Positions 10,032-18,921 of a stretch of 64,000 nucleotides of DNA are shown piece by piece. The stretch comes from Eutreptiella sp. 'Long Island Sound 2002' (Eukaryota; Euglenozoa; Euglenophyceae; Eutreptiales; Eutreptiaceae), in contig OZ038389.1 of NCBI GenBank assembly GCA_964036045.1, forward strand, positions 39,487,717 through 39,551,716, read 5' to 3'. The position numbers and the translations under genes are program-made. The notes beneath the pieces are model-generated. The model had not been told where the DNA came from, searched no databases, and saw only the letters and a program-made list of their open reading frames with translations. Within the stretch, counting starts at the first letter, position 1. Every line of letters starts with the position of its first letter.

Positions 10032-13000
10032 GAGGGCATCTCCGTGTAGTCCATGTATAGCACACTGTTAGCACAGTGAGGGATGGGCAGGGTCGAGTAG
10101 AGACCTCTGTCCCTGATATCCCCTGGTTTACAGGACCTGCACGGGCACTTGTCCACGATAAGCCCGAGGGTTTTCCGCAGTTGGTCGTCAGTCCACGTAG
10201 TGTGGAACCACTGCTTGAACAGCCTCAGGGTACGGTCAGCACCCACATGACCACTGGACTCATGGGTCCACTTCAGCAGCGCTGGGACTCGGTCACTAGG
10301 CACCACGATGCGGTCCTCGTGCCAGAGGTAGCTCTTGTCCCGCTTCCACTGGTCTTGGTTGACCAGGAGGGGTTCAAGGCGTTTCTCCAGGCGCCGGTAG
10401 ATATCCCCAAACTCCTGTAGGTACTCCGATTGTTGGAGTCCATCCAGGGGGCGTATCATGGTCATGTTCAGGTCCAGGTGTACGTCCATACGGCTGAACG
10501 CCTCCTTAGCCAGCGCTTCAGACCGGGCACCAATCAGGGCGTCGAAGTTGTTGCGGCTGATGTAGTCGGCGCACTCGTTCTTCACTCCCTGGATATGGTG
10601 TACCGTCAGCCGTAGTTGACTGAGGTAGGTCCACCAGCGACGTAGCTTGGCCTTCTCAGGTGGGGGACCCTTCTGGAAACTGCGGACCGGTTCTTGGTCG
10701 CACAGCCAGACCACAGGGTTACTCCCCAACAGTCGTGCTTGTGAGGATAGCACCAGCATACCCGCGAGCAATTCCTGCTCATAGGTGGAGTAGTTCCCCC
10801 TGGCCTGGTTCCACTTCCAGTTCCAGTGGCCCAGAGGTACTAGGACCCACTTGTCGTCAGGGTACCTGTGCTTGAGGGTTCCATCTCGGTTGAGACCTTC
10901 CGTCCCCCATTGGGAAATGGCCGAGTCGAACTCCTCCTTCTCTAGTGCTTGCCATCGGAACAACGTTCCACCACCGCCCACATTGCTGGCGTCGGTCACC
11001 AGGATAATCTCCCCTTGTGCCCTAGGCACCCCCAAGCACTTAGCGTTGGCTACCTTGTCTTTGAGCTCGTCAAACGCTTGTTGCTCTTGTGGGCCCCAGC
11101 GCCAAGTAGTACTCTTCTTGATCAAGTCAGTCAGTACAGCGCTGGTGTAGGTGAAGTTTTTGATGTGGCGGCGATAGAAGTTGCACGCCCCAATGAAACT
11201 GCGTACATCATGAAGTCCTTTCTTGGGGTCTTCGTGTCGTACCTTGGCATCCATCAGGGGTTTGGCCTTAGAGGCCGCTGGGGTCCACCACCCATAGCCA
11301 ACGTCAAACCCCAAGTACTGCATGGTCTCCTGCATGAACTCACACTTCTCCAGCTTGAGTCGAGTGTGGTTCTCCTGGCAGACCGCAAAGAACTCACCCA
11401 AGAGGACTAGGTGATCCTCCTGGGTATTGGTCCCGAGGCATACATCGTCGATGTGAGCCTCCATCTGGGCCCCACAGGATATGAGCTCCTGCACCTTAGG
11501 TCTCCTTCGTAGGATGGACAAGATCTTGTTCATCAGCTCTTGGAACAGAGCGGGTGCGTTAGCCACGCCAAATGGCATGACCTTCGACTTGAATACCCTC
11601 CCTTGAGGGGTGATGAAGGCCAGTAGTTCCTGCGCGTTGGGCGTCAGGTCCACTTGCCAGAATCCACTTCGCTTGTCCATCTTCGTCTTGTAGCGGCAGG
11701 AGGCTATCTTCTCCAGGGTAGACTCCATATTGGGAATGGACCCTGAGTGGTTCAGCGTCTTCTTGTTCAGCTCTCCGTAGTCCACTACCAGCCGTTTGGC
11801 TGTAGACCCAGGTTTAGCCACCAGGAAACAGGGGCTGCAGTGTAGGGGGTAGTCCCCGTCCTTGTACTCCAGGACTAGGCCAGCGTCGATACATTCTTGT
11901 ATCTGTCGCTCAATCTCGTCGGCCTGCTGTTTAGGAGCTGGATAGGGTCTCCTCCGAATCTTATGACCCACGAACTCGGGTTTCAGCTTGAGGTCCATCT
12001 GTACCAGCTTGTCGCATGAGGCTGGAGGGGGTAGTTCTCCGAACACCTCCAGATAGGTCCTTACAAGCTTCTGTACCCGCGGGTCCAAGACCTTGATCTT
12101 GTCCTCCATGTCCTCGTCGGAGTGTAAGTTGCTTGCCCCTTGAATAGACGTCGGGAGGTGGTCCTCCACCGACTCTTCGCCCGCGGTAGTATCCTTCAGC
12201 CCTTGGTAGGCATATAGAAGGTCTTGTTCAACCATCTCCGGTGGACGATGGCAACATAGGCACGCTCGAGGGGGTTCACATACACATTCCTCCGAGAGGT
12301 CGTCCTCCTCTGGGGTCCTCACATGGGCACCCCACACGCTCTTCATGAGCTTGAGATCTACCTCCCTTTGCCAGGTGGTGATCTTCTGTTCGAGGTCCTC
12401 CTTCAGTTGGGATAGGTCTCCCATACGTCCTTGCTTCAGTGGCCATGAGCTGCGGGTAGGCTTCGCGTAGCATAGCTTTTTCGCCCTCAACTTCCTCTTG
12501 GAATCCACATACTCCCTGAGCCTGGATCGAGGGTCCAGCTCTTCATCCACGGGGTCTTCCACCCTCATGGAGAGTAGGGGTTTCAGTGGGGCGACGTACT
12601 CGGCGTTCTCCACTTCCTCCACACAGGTCTGCACGAAGAAGGCGTCGTGCTCAGTTTCGTCGTCTGAGTGGATAGAGCTAGGTAGCTCAGATAGTCCACA
12701 CTCAGAGACTCCATCAGTAACAGGTACATGACAGGGAGAGTTGGGGGCGTTGGTGTCAGTCACGACGTACTCATCTCCTCCGGGTGTAGTCTCAACAGCA
12801 TCTTGAGGTCGTAGGCGATCCTTCAAGTCACCCAAGGCGAGTCCATCGCTTTCTCGTTGTATAGCCTGGACCAGAGTCGGGTCCAGGTCTTCCCAGGGGA
12901 TAGTGGTAAGACTTCCGTCCACCACGCTGAGCATACTCCCCCATCCGGGCTTCCCAATAGGCGTCTTGCGTCCCAGAGGTACGTAGATGGCCTCATCACG

Positions 13001-13807
13001 TAACCGCACAGAGCTGATAGTCAGCTTGTCAAGGAGGGTTCGCCAGTACTCGTTGCCCCCATGGGCTCCCCAATCGGGGGAACACAGGACCATACGGGAA
13101 CGTTCCAAGGCCACCTTGGTCAGCACCTTCCCCAGTTCACTGAACCTGGGGTTCCCGTAGGCCATCCTGAAAGAGGGCCAGTAAAATTTGTAGCTGCAGT
13201 TCTTCCCCTTGCTGCAGTATAGGTCCAGTACATGCTGCTTGTCGCTGGCGAACAACTCCACACTCAGGTCTTCTCGAGAGTAACCCAACCCCTTCAGACC
13301 TTGGTCTAGGACTTCCCCCAATAGTTGATAGTCCTCAGTTTTGGAGAACGCCATCATGTTTGAGGGCTCCTCCTTCGATAGCCTCAGGTAACTCGAGGTA
13401 TGTTCCGACTGCTCCAGTGGCACAGACTCTCTGCCACTGCCGTGGTCCACGTAGAGGGGGTAGGGCGCTTGCAGCGTCAGGGATTGTATCTGGGAGTGCT
13501 GTACGAAGAAGTCAGTACCCAGTACAAAGTCGAAGGCCTCAGTGTCCATCACATAAAACCGATGGGCGATAGTTCGAGAGCCCATAGGTACCTCCACTTC
13601 ACAGTCCCCGCAGCTGTGCACCACATGTCCATCCCCCATTCGTATAGCGGCGGTGGTCATGGTGTTCTTCAGGCTCCCACAAGGTAAAATTTTCTTGGCC
13701 ACTATAGATATTGTGGCGCCAGTATCCAGTACCCCCAGGTATTCACGTCCCCCTAGTCGGATACGTACCCAAAACACCAGGTCTTGGGTGCCACCAGAGC
13801 GTCCCCG
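10025..13807 (-). CDS. Element B pol: protease, Dam-like domain, RT, RNase H, integrase N-terminus
   Basis: 1250 residues are open from just after the gag stop. Protease: VLDTGATISIV near residue 20. Residues about 170-260: a DIRS-type Dam-methyltransferase-like domain (ELFAS ... YGNPRF ... CSPDW). A long acidic linker follows. RT: LVVDYGELN, FWQVDL, FGVANAPALF, HIDDV. RNase H: TDAS, YEQELLA. Integrase zinc module: H-x-H-type residues in the WTHESSGHVG segment with CPCRSC, then the first catalytic Asp in MDYTEMP. The frame then breaks because 25 bp present in element 1 (17486-17510) are missing, between short GCC repeats. The frame is in phase with gag across a single UGA, so it is probably expressed by stop readthrough. 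Confidence 0.9.
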   Translation of the reverse strand, partial: RGRSGGTQDLVFWVRIRLGGREYLGVLDTGATISIVAKKILPCGSLKNTMTTAAIRMGDGHVVHSCGDCEVEVPMGSRTIAHRFYVMDTEAFDFVLGTDFFVQHSQIQSLTLQAPYPLYVDHGSGRESVPLEQSEHTSSYLRLSKEEPSNMMAFSKTEDYQLLGEVLDQGLKGLGYSREDLSVELFASDKQHVLDLYCSKGKNCSYKFYWPSFRMAYGNPRFSELGKVLTKVALERSRMVLCSPDWGAHGGNEYWRTLLDKLTISSVRLRDEAIYVPLGRKTPIGKPGWGSMLSVVDGSLTTIPWEDLDPTLVQAIQRESDGLALGDLKDRLRPQDAVETTPGGDEYVVTDTNAPNSPCHVPVTDGVSECGLSELPSSIHSDDETEHDAFFVQTCVEEVENAEYVAPLKPLLSMRVEDPVDEELDPRSRLREYVDSKRKLRAKKLCYAKPTRSSWPLKQGRMGDLSQLKEDLEQKITTWQREVDLKLMKSVWGAHVRTPEEDDLSEECVCEPPRACLCCHRPPEMVEQDLLYAYQGLKDTTAGEESVEDHLPTSIQGASNLHSDEDMEDKIKVLDPRVQKLVRTYLEVFGELPPPASCDKLVQMDLKLKPEFVGHKIRRRPYPAPKQQADEIERQIQECIDAGLVLEYKDGDYPLHCSPCFLVAKPGSTAKRLVVDYGELNKKTLNHSGSIPNMESTLEKIASCRYKTKMDKRSGFWQVDLTPNAQELLAFITPQGRVFKSKVMPFGVANAPALFQELMNKILSILRRRPKVQELISCGAQMEAHIDDVCLGTNTQEDHLVLLGEFFAVCQENHTRLKLEKCEFMQETMQYLGFDVGYGWWTPAASKAKPLMDAKVRHEDPKKGLHDVRSFIGACNFYRRHIKNFTYTSAVLTDLIKKSTTWRWGPQEQQAFDELKDKVANAKCLGVPRAQGEIILVTDASNVGGGGTLFRWQALEKEEFDSAISQWGTEGLNRDGTLKHRYPDDKWVLVPLGHWNWKWNQARGNYSTYEQELLAGMLVLSSQARLLGSNPVVWLCDQEPVRSFQKGPPPEKAKLRRWWTYLSQLRLTVHHIQGVKNECADYISRNNFDALIGARSEALAKEAFSRMDVHLDLNMTMIRPLDGLQQSEYLQEFGDIYRRLEKRLEPLLVNQDQWKRDKSYLWHEDRIVVPSDRVPALLKWTHESSGHVGADRTLRLFKQWFHTTWTDDQLRKTLGLIVDKCPCRSCKPGDIRDRGLYSTLPIPHCANSVLYMDYTEMPSW

Positions 13808-13810
13808 TCA
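13767..13810 (-). promoter_or_regulatory. Candidate gag-pol readthrough signal: UGA-CGG plus downstream hairpin
   Basis: On the minus strand gag ends with TGA (13810-13808) followed by CGG. Pol is in the same frame and open immediately after. Eighteen bases later come ACCCAAGAC (13789-13781), loop CTGGT and GTTTTGGGT (13775-13767), a nine-pair stem with one G-U. UGA-CGG with a downstream structure is the known type II readthrough context of several plant RNA viruses. Use of it here is inference. Confidence 0.65.
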
Positions 13811-15559
13811 GAATTCCGCGGGACAGGTCACCTCGAACCCCTTGTTCCGCAATTTGCGGGCCATCCTCATGAAACGGCTCCTCTTCTTAGCGTTGCCGTC
13901 ATCACCACCTTCATGCTCACGCTTGGCTCCTTGTTCTTGCTGGGCCTGCGTCTGTGAGCGTGTGGTAGGACCAGACTGCCCTCCAGAGGGCTCGGAGTTC
14001 CCCCCTGGATTAGAGTTGGGGTTGCCTCCGTTCTTGTCCTTGTTCTTGTTGTCGGGCTGGCGGTTAGCGCCTCCTTTTCGTCCACCTTGACCCTTGTCTT
14101 GACCACCTTGACCACGTCCTTTCGACTTGCCCTTGCCGGAGTCGTTGCCTTTGGCCTTGCCTCCACCTTTACCTGAGCCTTTGCCAGGATCTTCCCCCTT
14201 AAGCTTCGCCGATAGGCGTTGCTTATGGTAGCACTCATCCTCGTAGTGCTTCCGCTTACCGCAGAATGCACACGTGATGGTGCAGCGGTAATGATCCGGC
14301 AGCTTTGTTTTGGCGCCGGTGTTCTTCTTCTGCTGCTTCCCCTGGACGACGAAGCAGTCTCGCTGCTCGCAGTCAGAGGCGTGCTGCAGGTGGCCCTGCT
14401 CATCTCTGGCATCACACCAGAATAGCTCCTTCACGTTCTCCATTAGACGGGCGTGGGCGTGTTTGGGGGTAGTCCCCTGCCCAGGTCGGGACCCTTGGTA
14501 CCCTTTGCCTCCAGAACCTCCACCAGCAGGACGGTAGTTGTTCAGGTGCTGGTCGCTCTCCTTCTCCAGCGCCATCTCCAGGAGCAGCACGCATAGATCC
14601 TCGTAGCGGAGGGATCTAGCCTTGCGCTCAGTCGTCAAACGGCACTCGTCCCATAGCTCTCGGGGGAGCTTGGCGCACAACCAAAACAGCAGGTCGTCGC
14701 TGCTGTAGGAACTGGGCGTCAGTCGTCCAGCCCAGCGATCCAGGTCAGCCAACAGCTCGGAGACCCTGCCAGGTTTGGGGTTGTTGGGCAGCACGGGCAG
14801 GTTCTGGATCTCGGCCCTGATGGAGAGGTCGGTCTCGTAGGTCGGGTACTGCCTCTCCAGGGCAACCAACACATCGGCAAAGGTGGCGGAGTTAGTCACG
14901 ATGTGCCTGACCTGCTTCTCCAGGTACTTGGTCTTGCAGCACTGCAGGAGCAGATCGCACTTCACTCGCCCACTCGCGTGGGTTTGGCCGGTCAGTCGTA
15001 GGAACCGGCCAAAGTTCTCAGCGAACTCGCTGAGGTCCTTGCCTGTGAACTCAGGCAGGTTGACCACTATCTTGGAGGTGGCAATAGCCTTCGCCTCCTG
15101 AGCTCGGCGTCCTTCAGGGCGTCGGGTCTTCTTCTTCTTCTTCTTCTTCTTCTTACCCTTGGGGTCCTCAGGGTCATCGTCATCTGAGGGCGAAGAAGAA
15201 TCCATCGACGGTGGCTCGTCATCGGAGGGGTCTCCGCCAAGATCACTAGAGCCATAAGGCTCTACGTCCACCATAGCCCTTAAGGCTGTAAGCCCCAGCT
15301 GGTCCAGCTCGGCCCTCGTCGAGTTCGTCACGTGGCTGTAGGGCGGCTGGGCCGTTCTCGGGACGAATGGACCTCTCCGTACTGATGCAGGCGTCGGCAT
15401 CGGTCTGCTCCTCAGGCTCCCCAGGGTATTTGTCAACCCTGCCGCCAGGTGGTTAGCCTGTACTCGGTGGGGTGACATTCCCACCGTAGTAGGCGACGCG
15501 TGGGACGGGATCATCAGGGGCTCCAGCTTCTCACGGTTTTCTTGTGTGAGGTCGCCCAC
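13808..15559 (-). CDS. Element B gag, capsid and nucleocapsid part
   Basis: 583 codons. The left limit is a GTG, not an ATG, so this is probably the continuation of the upstream gag frame. After a lysine run (coded by a TTC-type tract near 15131-15157) there is a helical capsid-like region (about residues 165-345). A classical zinc knuckle C-x2-C-x4-H-x4-C (CAFCGKRKHYEDEC) sits near residue 425, then a Gly/Lys/Gln-rich basic tail. It ends with the UGA discussed at 13808-13810. Confidence 0.85.
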   Translation of the reverse strand: MGDLTQENREKLEPLMIPSHASPTTVGMSPHRVQANHLAAGLTNTLGSLRSRPMPTPASVRRGPFVPRTAQPPYSHVTNSTRAELDQLGLTALRAMVDVEPYGSSDLGGDPSDDEPPSMDSSSPSDDDDPEDPKGKKKKKKKKKTRRPEGRRAQEAKAIATSKIVVNLPEFTGKDLSEFAENFGRFLRLTGQTHASGRVKCDLLLQCCKTKYLEKQVRHIVTNSATFADVLVALERQYPTYETDLSIRAEIQNLPVLPNNPKPGRVSELLADLDRWAGRLTPSSYSSDDLLFWLCAKLPRELWDECRLTTERKARSLRYEDLCVLLLEMALEKESDQHLNNYRPAGGGSGGKGYQGSRPGQGTTPKHAHARLMENVKELFWCDARDEQGHLQHASDCEQRDCFVVQGKQQKKNTGAKTKLPDHYRCTITCAFCGKRKHYEDECYHKQRLSAKLKGEDPGKGSGKGGGKAKGNDSGKGKSKGRGQGGQDKGQGGRKGGANRQPDNKNKDKNGGNPNSNPGGNSEPSGGQSGPTTRSQTQAQQEQGAKREHEGGDDGNAKKRSRFMRMARKLRNKGFEVTCPAEF

Positions 15560-16196
15560 GATTTTTGAAGTGGCTCCTCAAGGGTGCATACCCAGGTGCA
15601 TACCCAGGAGCATACCCAGGAACATCCACATAGGTTCCAGTAGCGTGTAGTGGATGGGGATAATCAGCTGCATACCATCGCGGCGCAGCGCTGGAAGCCA
15701 CGGGCTCACTGGCAGTAGTTGCCTCATGGAGCGCAGTGGTAGGTGGGCCCATACCATAGGCGGGGTAGGGAGGCATGCCAGTAAAGCCTGTGCCCTCTGC
15801 CATAGGCAGGTTGGTTGTGGAAGTGGATGTTGCGGCGGCTGGGAGTGTGGTGGTTATGGGAGAGGGTGATGCGTGGAGGCCAGAAGCGCTTGGTGCGCCT
15901 TCGAAGGTAGGGATACTCGTCAGGTCTTGCCCTTGTTCCTCTCTTTCGTCTGCTTCTCCTCCAGCATCCTTCTCGCTCTCGCTCTCTCTCTTCCTCTTCA
16001 CAGGCTGAGGCTGAGAGACCAGTTCTTCGACAGACAGGGCCCCGAAGGCCGTCTGAAGCCCATCCAGGGAGTCCTCAGCCGTATCCACTGGCCCGTGTAA
16101 GGGCTCCGCCGAAGGTACAGCGCCAGGTGCCGGCCTTGCCGGTGCCTCAGGCGCTGGCGCTGTCTTCACGTCAGCGTCCTCCTTTCCTGGATCCAT
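15531..16196 (-). CDS. Element B gag N-terminal frame
   Basis: 221 codons from an ATG about 100 bp after the 5' LTR and primer binding site, as expected for gag. It is Ala/Pro-rich with a basic KRKRESESEK stretch and a triple GYAP repeat near its end. It overlaps the following gag frame by 29 bp in a different phase. Either a single indel broke one gag frame (simplest reading), or the two are joined by programmed frameshifting. I see no classic slippery heptamer that decides it. Confidence 0.65.
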   Translation of the reverse strand: MDPGKEDADVKTAPAPEAPARPAPGAVPSAEPLHGPVDTAEDSLDGLQTAFGALSVEELVSQPQPVKRKRESESEKDAGGEADEREEQGQDLTSIPTFEGAPSASGLHASPSPITTTLPAAATSTSTTNLPMAEGTGFTGMPPYPAYGMGPPTTALHEATTASEPVASSAAPRWYAADYPHPLHATGTYVDVPGYAPGYAPGYAPLRSHFKNRGRPHTRKP

Positions 16197-16284
16197 CTTA
16201 GTCCGCCCTTCTGCTTATGTTTGCCTGTACTCGGAGCACTGGTTGTACGGCGCGGGGTCGCTGCCGGTGCACAGAGACAGGCTG

Positions 16285-16297
16285 CCTCTTGCTACCA
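16285..16297 (-). other. Primer binding site of element B
   Basis: Immediately after the 5' LTR the minus strand reads TGGTAGCAAGAGG. It differs by one extra A from TGGTAGCAGAGG, the complement of the 3' end of animal-type initiator-Met tRNA. Position and the TGG start support the call; the priming tRNA is inferred. Confidence 0.65.
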
Positions 16298-17093
16298 GAA
16301 AGGTTTATAGTGTTTTCAGCACTGTGTTTTGCCTCTCCTGCTGCTTGCTGTTGGTGTAGGGTTTCCTGCTGCTTGTTTTTGGAGATGAAAAGCTTTGTTT
16401 TGATGAAATACAGTCACTCCAAGTCACTCCAGGATAGCCCAAGCCAATAGTATGCAAAGAGAAGAGGATTCAGGATCAAAGCATGAAGGGCTGCAGTGTA
16501 AACAGTGAAAGATGATTGGATATTCACAGAAACTGCAACTCAGGTAACAAATGAATGCATATTCACAAAGATAGCTGAAATGGTTTTAGAAAAGAGTTAG
16601 AAAACTGCCTCAGGGTCACTACCTCTCCATAGTGCCATCTCAGGAGATGTGCACTCTTTGTTTTGGGTCCCATATGTGCTGAGGTGGCATGGTATTTGGC
16701 GATGAGGTCACTGCCATGTCACATGGGAACTTCCTCCTTAGCTAGGCTGACCAGGAATTGAACCCAGGACCTCTCAAAAAGAGGTGCCCAGCCCCCTAGG
16801 GTGCATACCACTAGGATAGCTAAGAATTCATGGAAAAACATAGATAAATCCATAGGCTCTACTTTAGGTATGTCAGTGCTCAGTCAACTCAGGAAAAGAT
16901 GTTTTACTTCTGATTGAAAGGGGATTAAGGGGTCCACTCCATATCCTGATTGGGTGTTTGGTTCCATAGGTCAAAATGTGTTATCACCACTTTTGGTGGG
17001 ACCAATACTAAGATAAAAATGCATCGATGCTCAGTGCATCTCTAATACAACTAGAGTATGTCCCAGAGCATTGGAAAAGCACTTTTTCTTACT
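16297..17093 (-). repeat. 5' LTR of element B
   Basis: Direct copy of 5852-6648. Its right border ACT is followed at 17094 by the GAGTA target duplication and the resumed integrase frame of element 1. It carries the same tRNA-like module (B box on the minus strand at 16764-16754). Confidence 0.92.
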
Positions 17094-18623
17094 GAGTACC
17101 TGAAGGAGTTTGGGGATATCTACAAGCGCCTGGAGAAACGCCTTGAACCCCTCCTGGTCAACCAAGACCAGTGGAAGAGGGACAAGAGCTACCTCTGGCA
17201 CGAGGACCGCATCGTGGTGCCTAGTGACCGAGTCCCAGCGCTGCTGAAGTGGACCCATGAGTCCAGTGGTCATCTGGGTGCTGACCGTACCCTGAGGCTG
17301 TTCAAGCAGTGGTTCCACACTACGTGGACTGACGACCAACTGCGGAAGACCCTCCAGCCTATCGTGGACAAGTGCCCGTGCAGGTCCTGTAAACCAGGGG
17401 ATATCAGGGACAGAGGTCTCTACTCGACCCTGCCCATCCCTCACTGTGCTAACAGTGTTCTATACGTGGACTACACGGAGATGCCGAAGTTCGGGGGCTA
17501 TGACTTCGCCCTCGTGGTAACCTGTCGGTTGACCAGGTTTACCAGGGTGTTCCCATGTACCAAGCACATTACCGGGGAGGAGACTATCAAGATACTCCTG
17601 GAGGAGTGGTTTTGTGTCTATGGGGCGCCCAAGGAGATCAACTCCGATGAGGACGTACGTGTACGCTCAGATACTGGCTGGTACAAGAGGGTCCTGAGAT
17701 CCCTCAATGTCCAGGTGTCTACGGGGATTCCCTACTCTCACACGACCAACCCCTTATGTGAGCGACAGATCCGTGTCCTGAATGAGAACGTCAGGATATG
17801 GTGCAAAACTGAACGCACCAGAGACTGGGTGAGACTACCCCCCGTCATATCCTTGATGATGAACTCCCAAGAGAGTTCAGCTACTGGCTACTCGCCCCAT
17901 GAGCTATTCCTGGGGCGCCCGGCATGGTTCCTACATGCCCCCTATCCAGAGGACACCCATTCTTCTGTGGGTGAATGGGTCCAAGAGCAACAAGCGAAGG
18001 TGGACAAGGCCAAGGCTATGCTCCAGAGAGTGAGGGAGCGTCAGTGGAACAAGAAGAACAAGCACCGAGTACCGGCCACCTACCATGGGGGGGACTGGGT
18101 GCTGGTGCACCACAGTCGACTACCCGCCTGGCCACGCTCTACCGGCGATGACCCATACTTCGGGCCGTACAAGATTCTATAAGTTGATGGACACCGTATC
18201 ACCGTGCGGTGTTCTCCCCGTCTAGGGGGGACCCTGGTGTGCGCTGCTCAACACCTGAAGCGCTACTATGATCCTGAAGACCTCTGTGGGGAGGAGTGGG
18301 AGCTGAACGACGAGGAAATCGCCGCTCTGGATCTACAAGGAGCTGCCAGCCCTATGGAAGTTGAAGGTGAACTCCCGGACATGAACGCCGAGGAGATGGC
18401 TAAGGAGGGCTTCTACCTGGTGAAGTCTGTCCTACGCCACCGCTATCGCCAGGGTTGGCGCTTCCTCACCCTCTGGGAAGGGTTTGGAGTCGAAGAGGCC
18501 ACCTGGGAGCCCTTCTCTGCATTTGTTCTACCTGAGGGACGCCCAAACTCAGTTCTGGTTGACTACTTGTCCCAGAACAACCTTGGTGAGTTGCTGAGGC
18601 TCGCTGAGACGCTTGCCTCCTAG
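17094..18623 (+). CDS. Element 1 integrase and chromodomain (pseudogene fragment)
   Basis: This resumes pol exactly where 5851 stops, reusing the duplicated GAGTA. It holds the integrase zinc module (WTHESSGH, CPCRSC), the first Asp in VDYTEMPKFGGYD (intact here, deleted in B), INSDEDV, the Glu in PLCERQIRVL, and a chromodomain near 18390-18560. A TAA at 18180-18182 replaces a Ser codon of copy B, splitting the frame in two. Reading can also extend left into the LTR from 17058, but that is fortuitous. Confidence 0.88.
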
Positions 18624-18921
18624 ACTAAAGCTAGGGACTGAACCTTACCCTTACCTGCCAAAGCGTATGTGTGAGTATGCTATTCCTAAGGTCCTGAGAG
18701 CAAGCCGCAGAAGTGGTGTCCTAATTATGCCCAAGTCTGCACGCTTCCTAAACCTGGAGGGTTGGCTTATTGATGCCACGGGGTACGCCCCGGGTCTCCC
18801 CTCCCCTAAGCGCCCAATTTCTGTGCTGGCGCAAAACCTTTGGGGAATACCCAGCGTACTAATCCAGGTATTGTTTTCCCTACCTATCTGTCTACTACAG
18901 GGAGGGGTGGCCAAAGGCTAT
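18624..18921 (+). other. Element 1 3' noncoding region, left piece
   Basis: Sequence after the pol stop matches 8903-8624 of element B in reverse complement. It breaks off at CTAT (18918-18921), where element D is inserted; it continues at 46742. Confidence 0.88.

Larger units (their letters stand above)
5852..17093 (-). mobile_element. Element B: full-length Ty3/gypsy chromovirus with 797-bp LTRs
   Basis: A complete LTR retrotransposon on the minus strand: 5' LTR 16297-17093, primer binding site, gag (16196-13808), UGA-CGG junction, pol (13807-8904), 2.25-kb noncoding tail, purine tract AAGGGGGG next to position 6649, and 3' LTR 5852-6648. It is flanked by the 5-bp duplication GAGTA (5847-5851 and 17094-17098). 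It interrupted an older element of its own family in opposite orientation. The two LTRs differ at only scattered positions, so the insertion is fairly young. A 25-bp deletion in the integrase and a gag frame change make this copy defective. Confidence 0.93.

Noticed and set aside
17058-17093. ATG in the LTR as a real start for the integrase fragment
   Set aside because: The first 12 codons are LTR sequence of element B joined by chance to the resumed frame of element 1.
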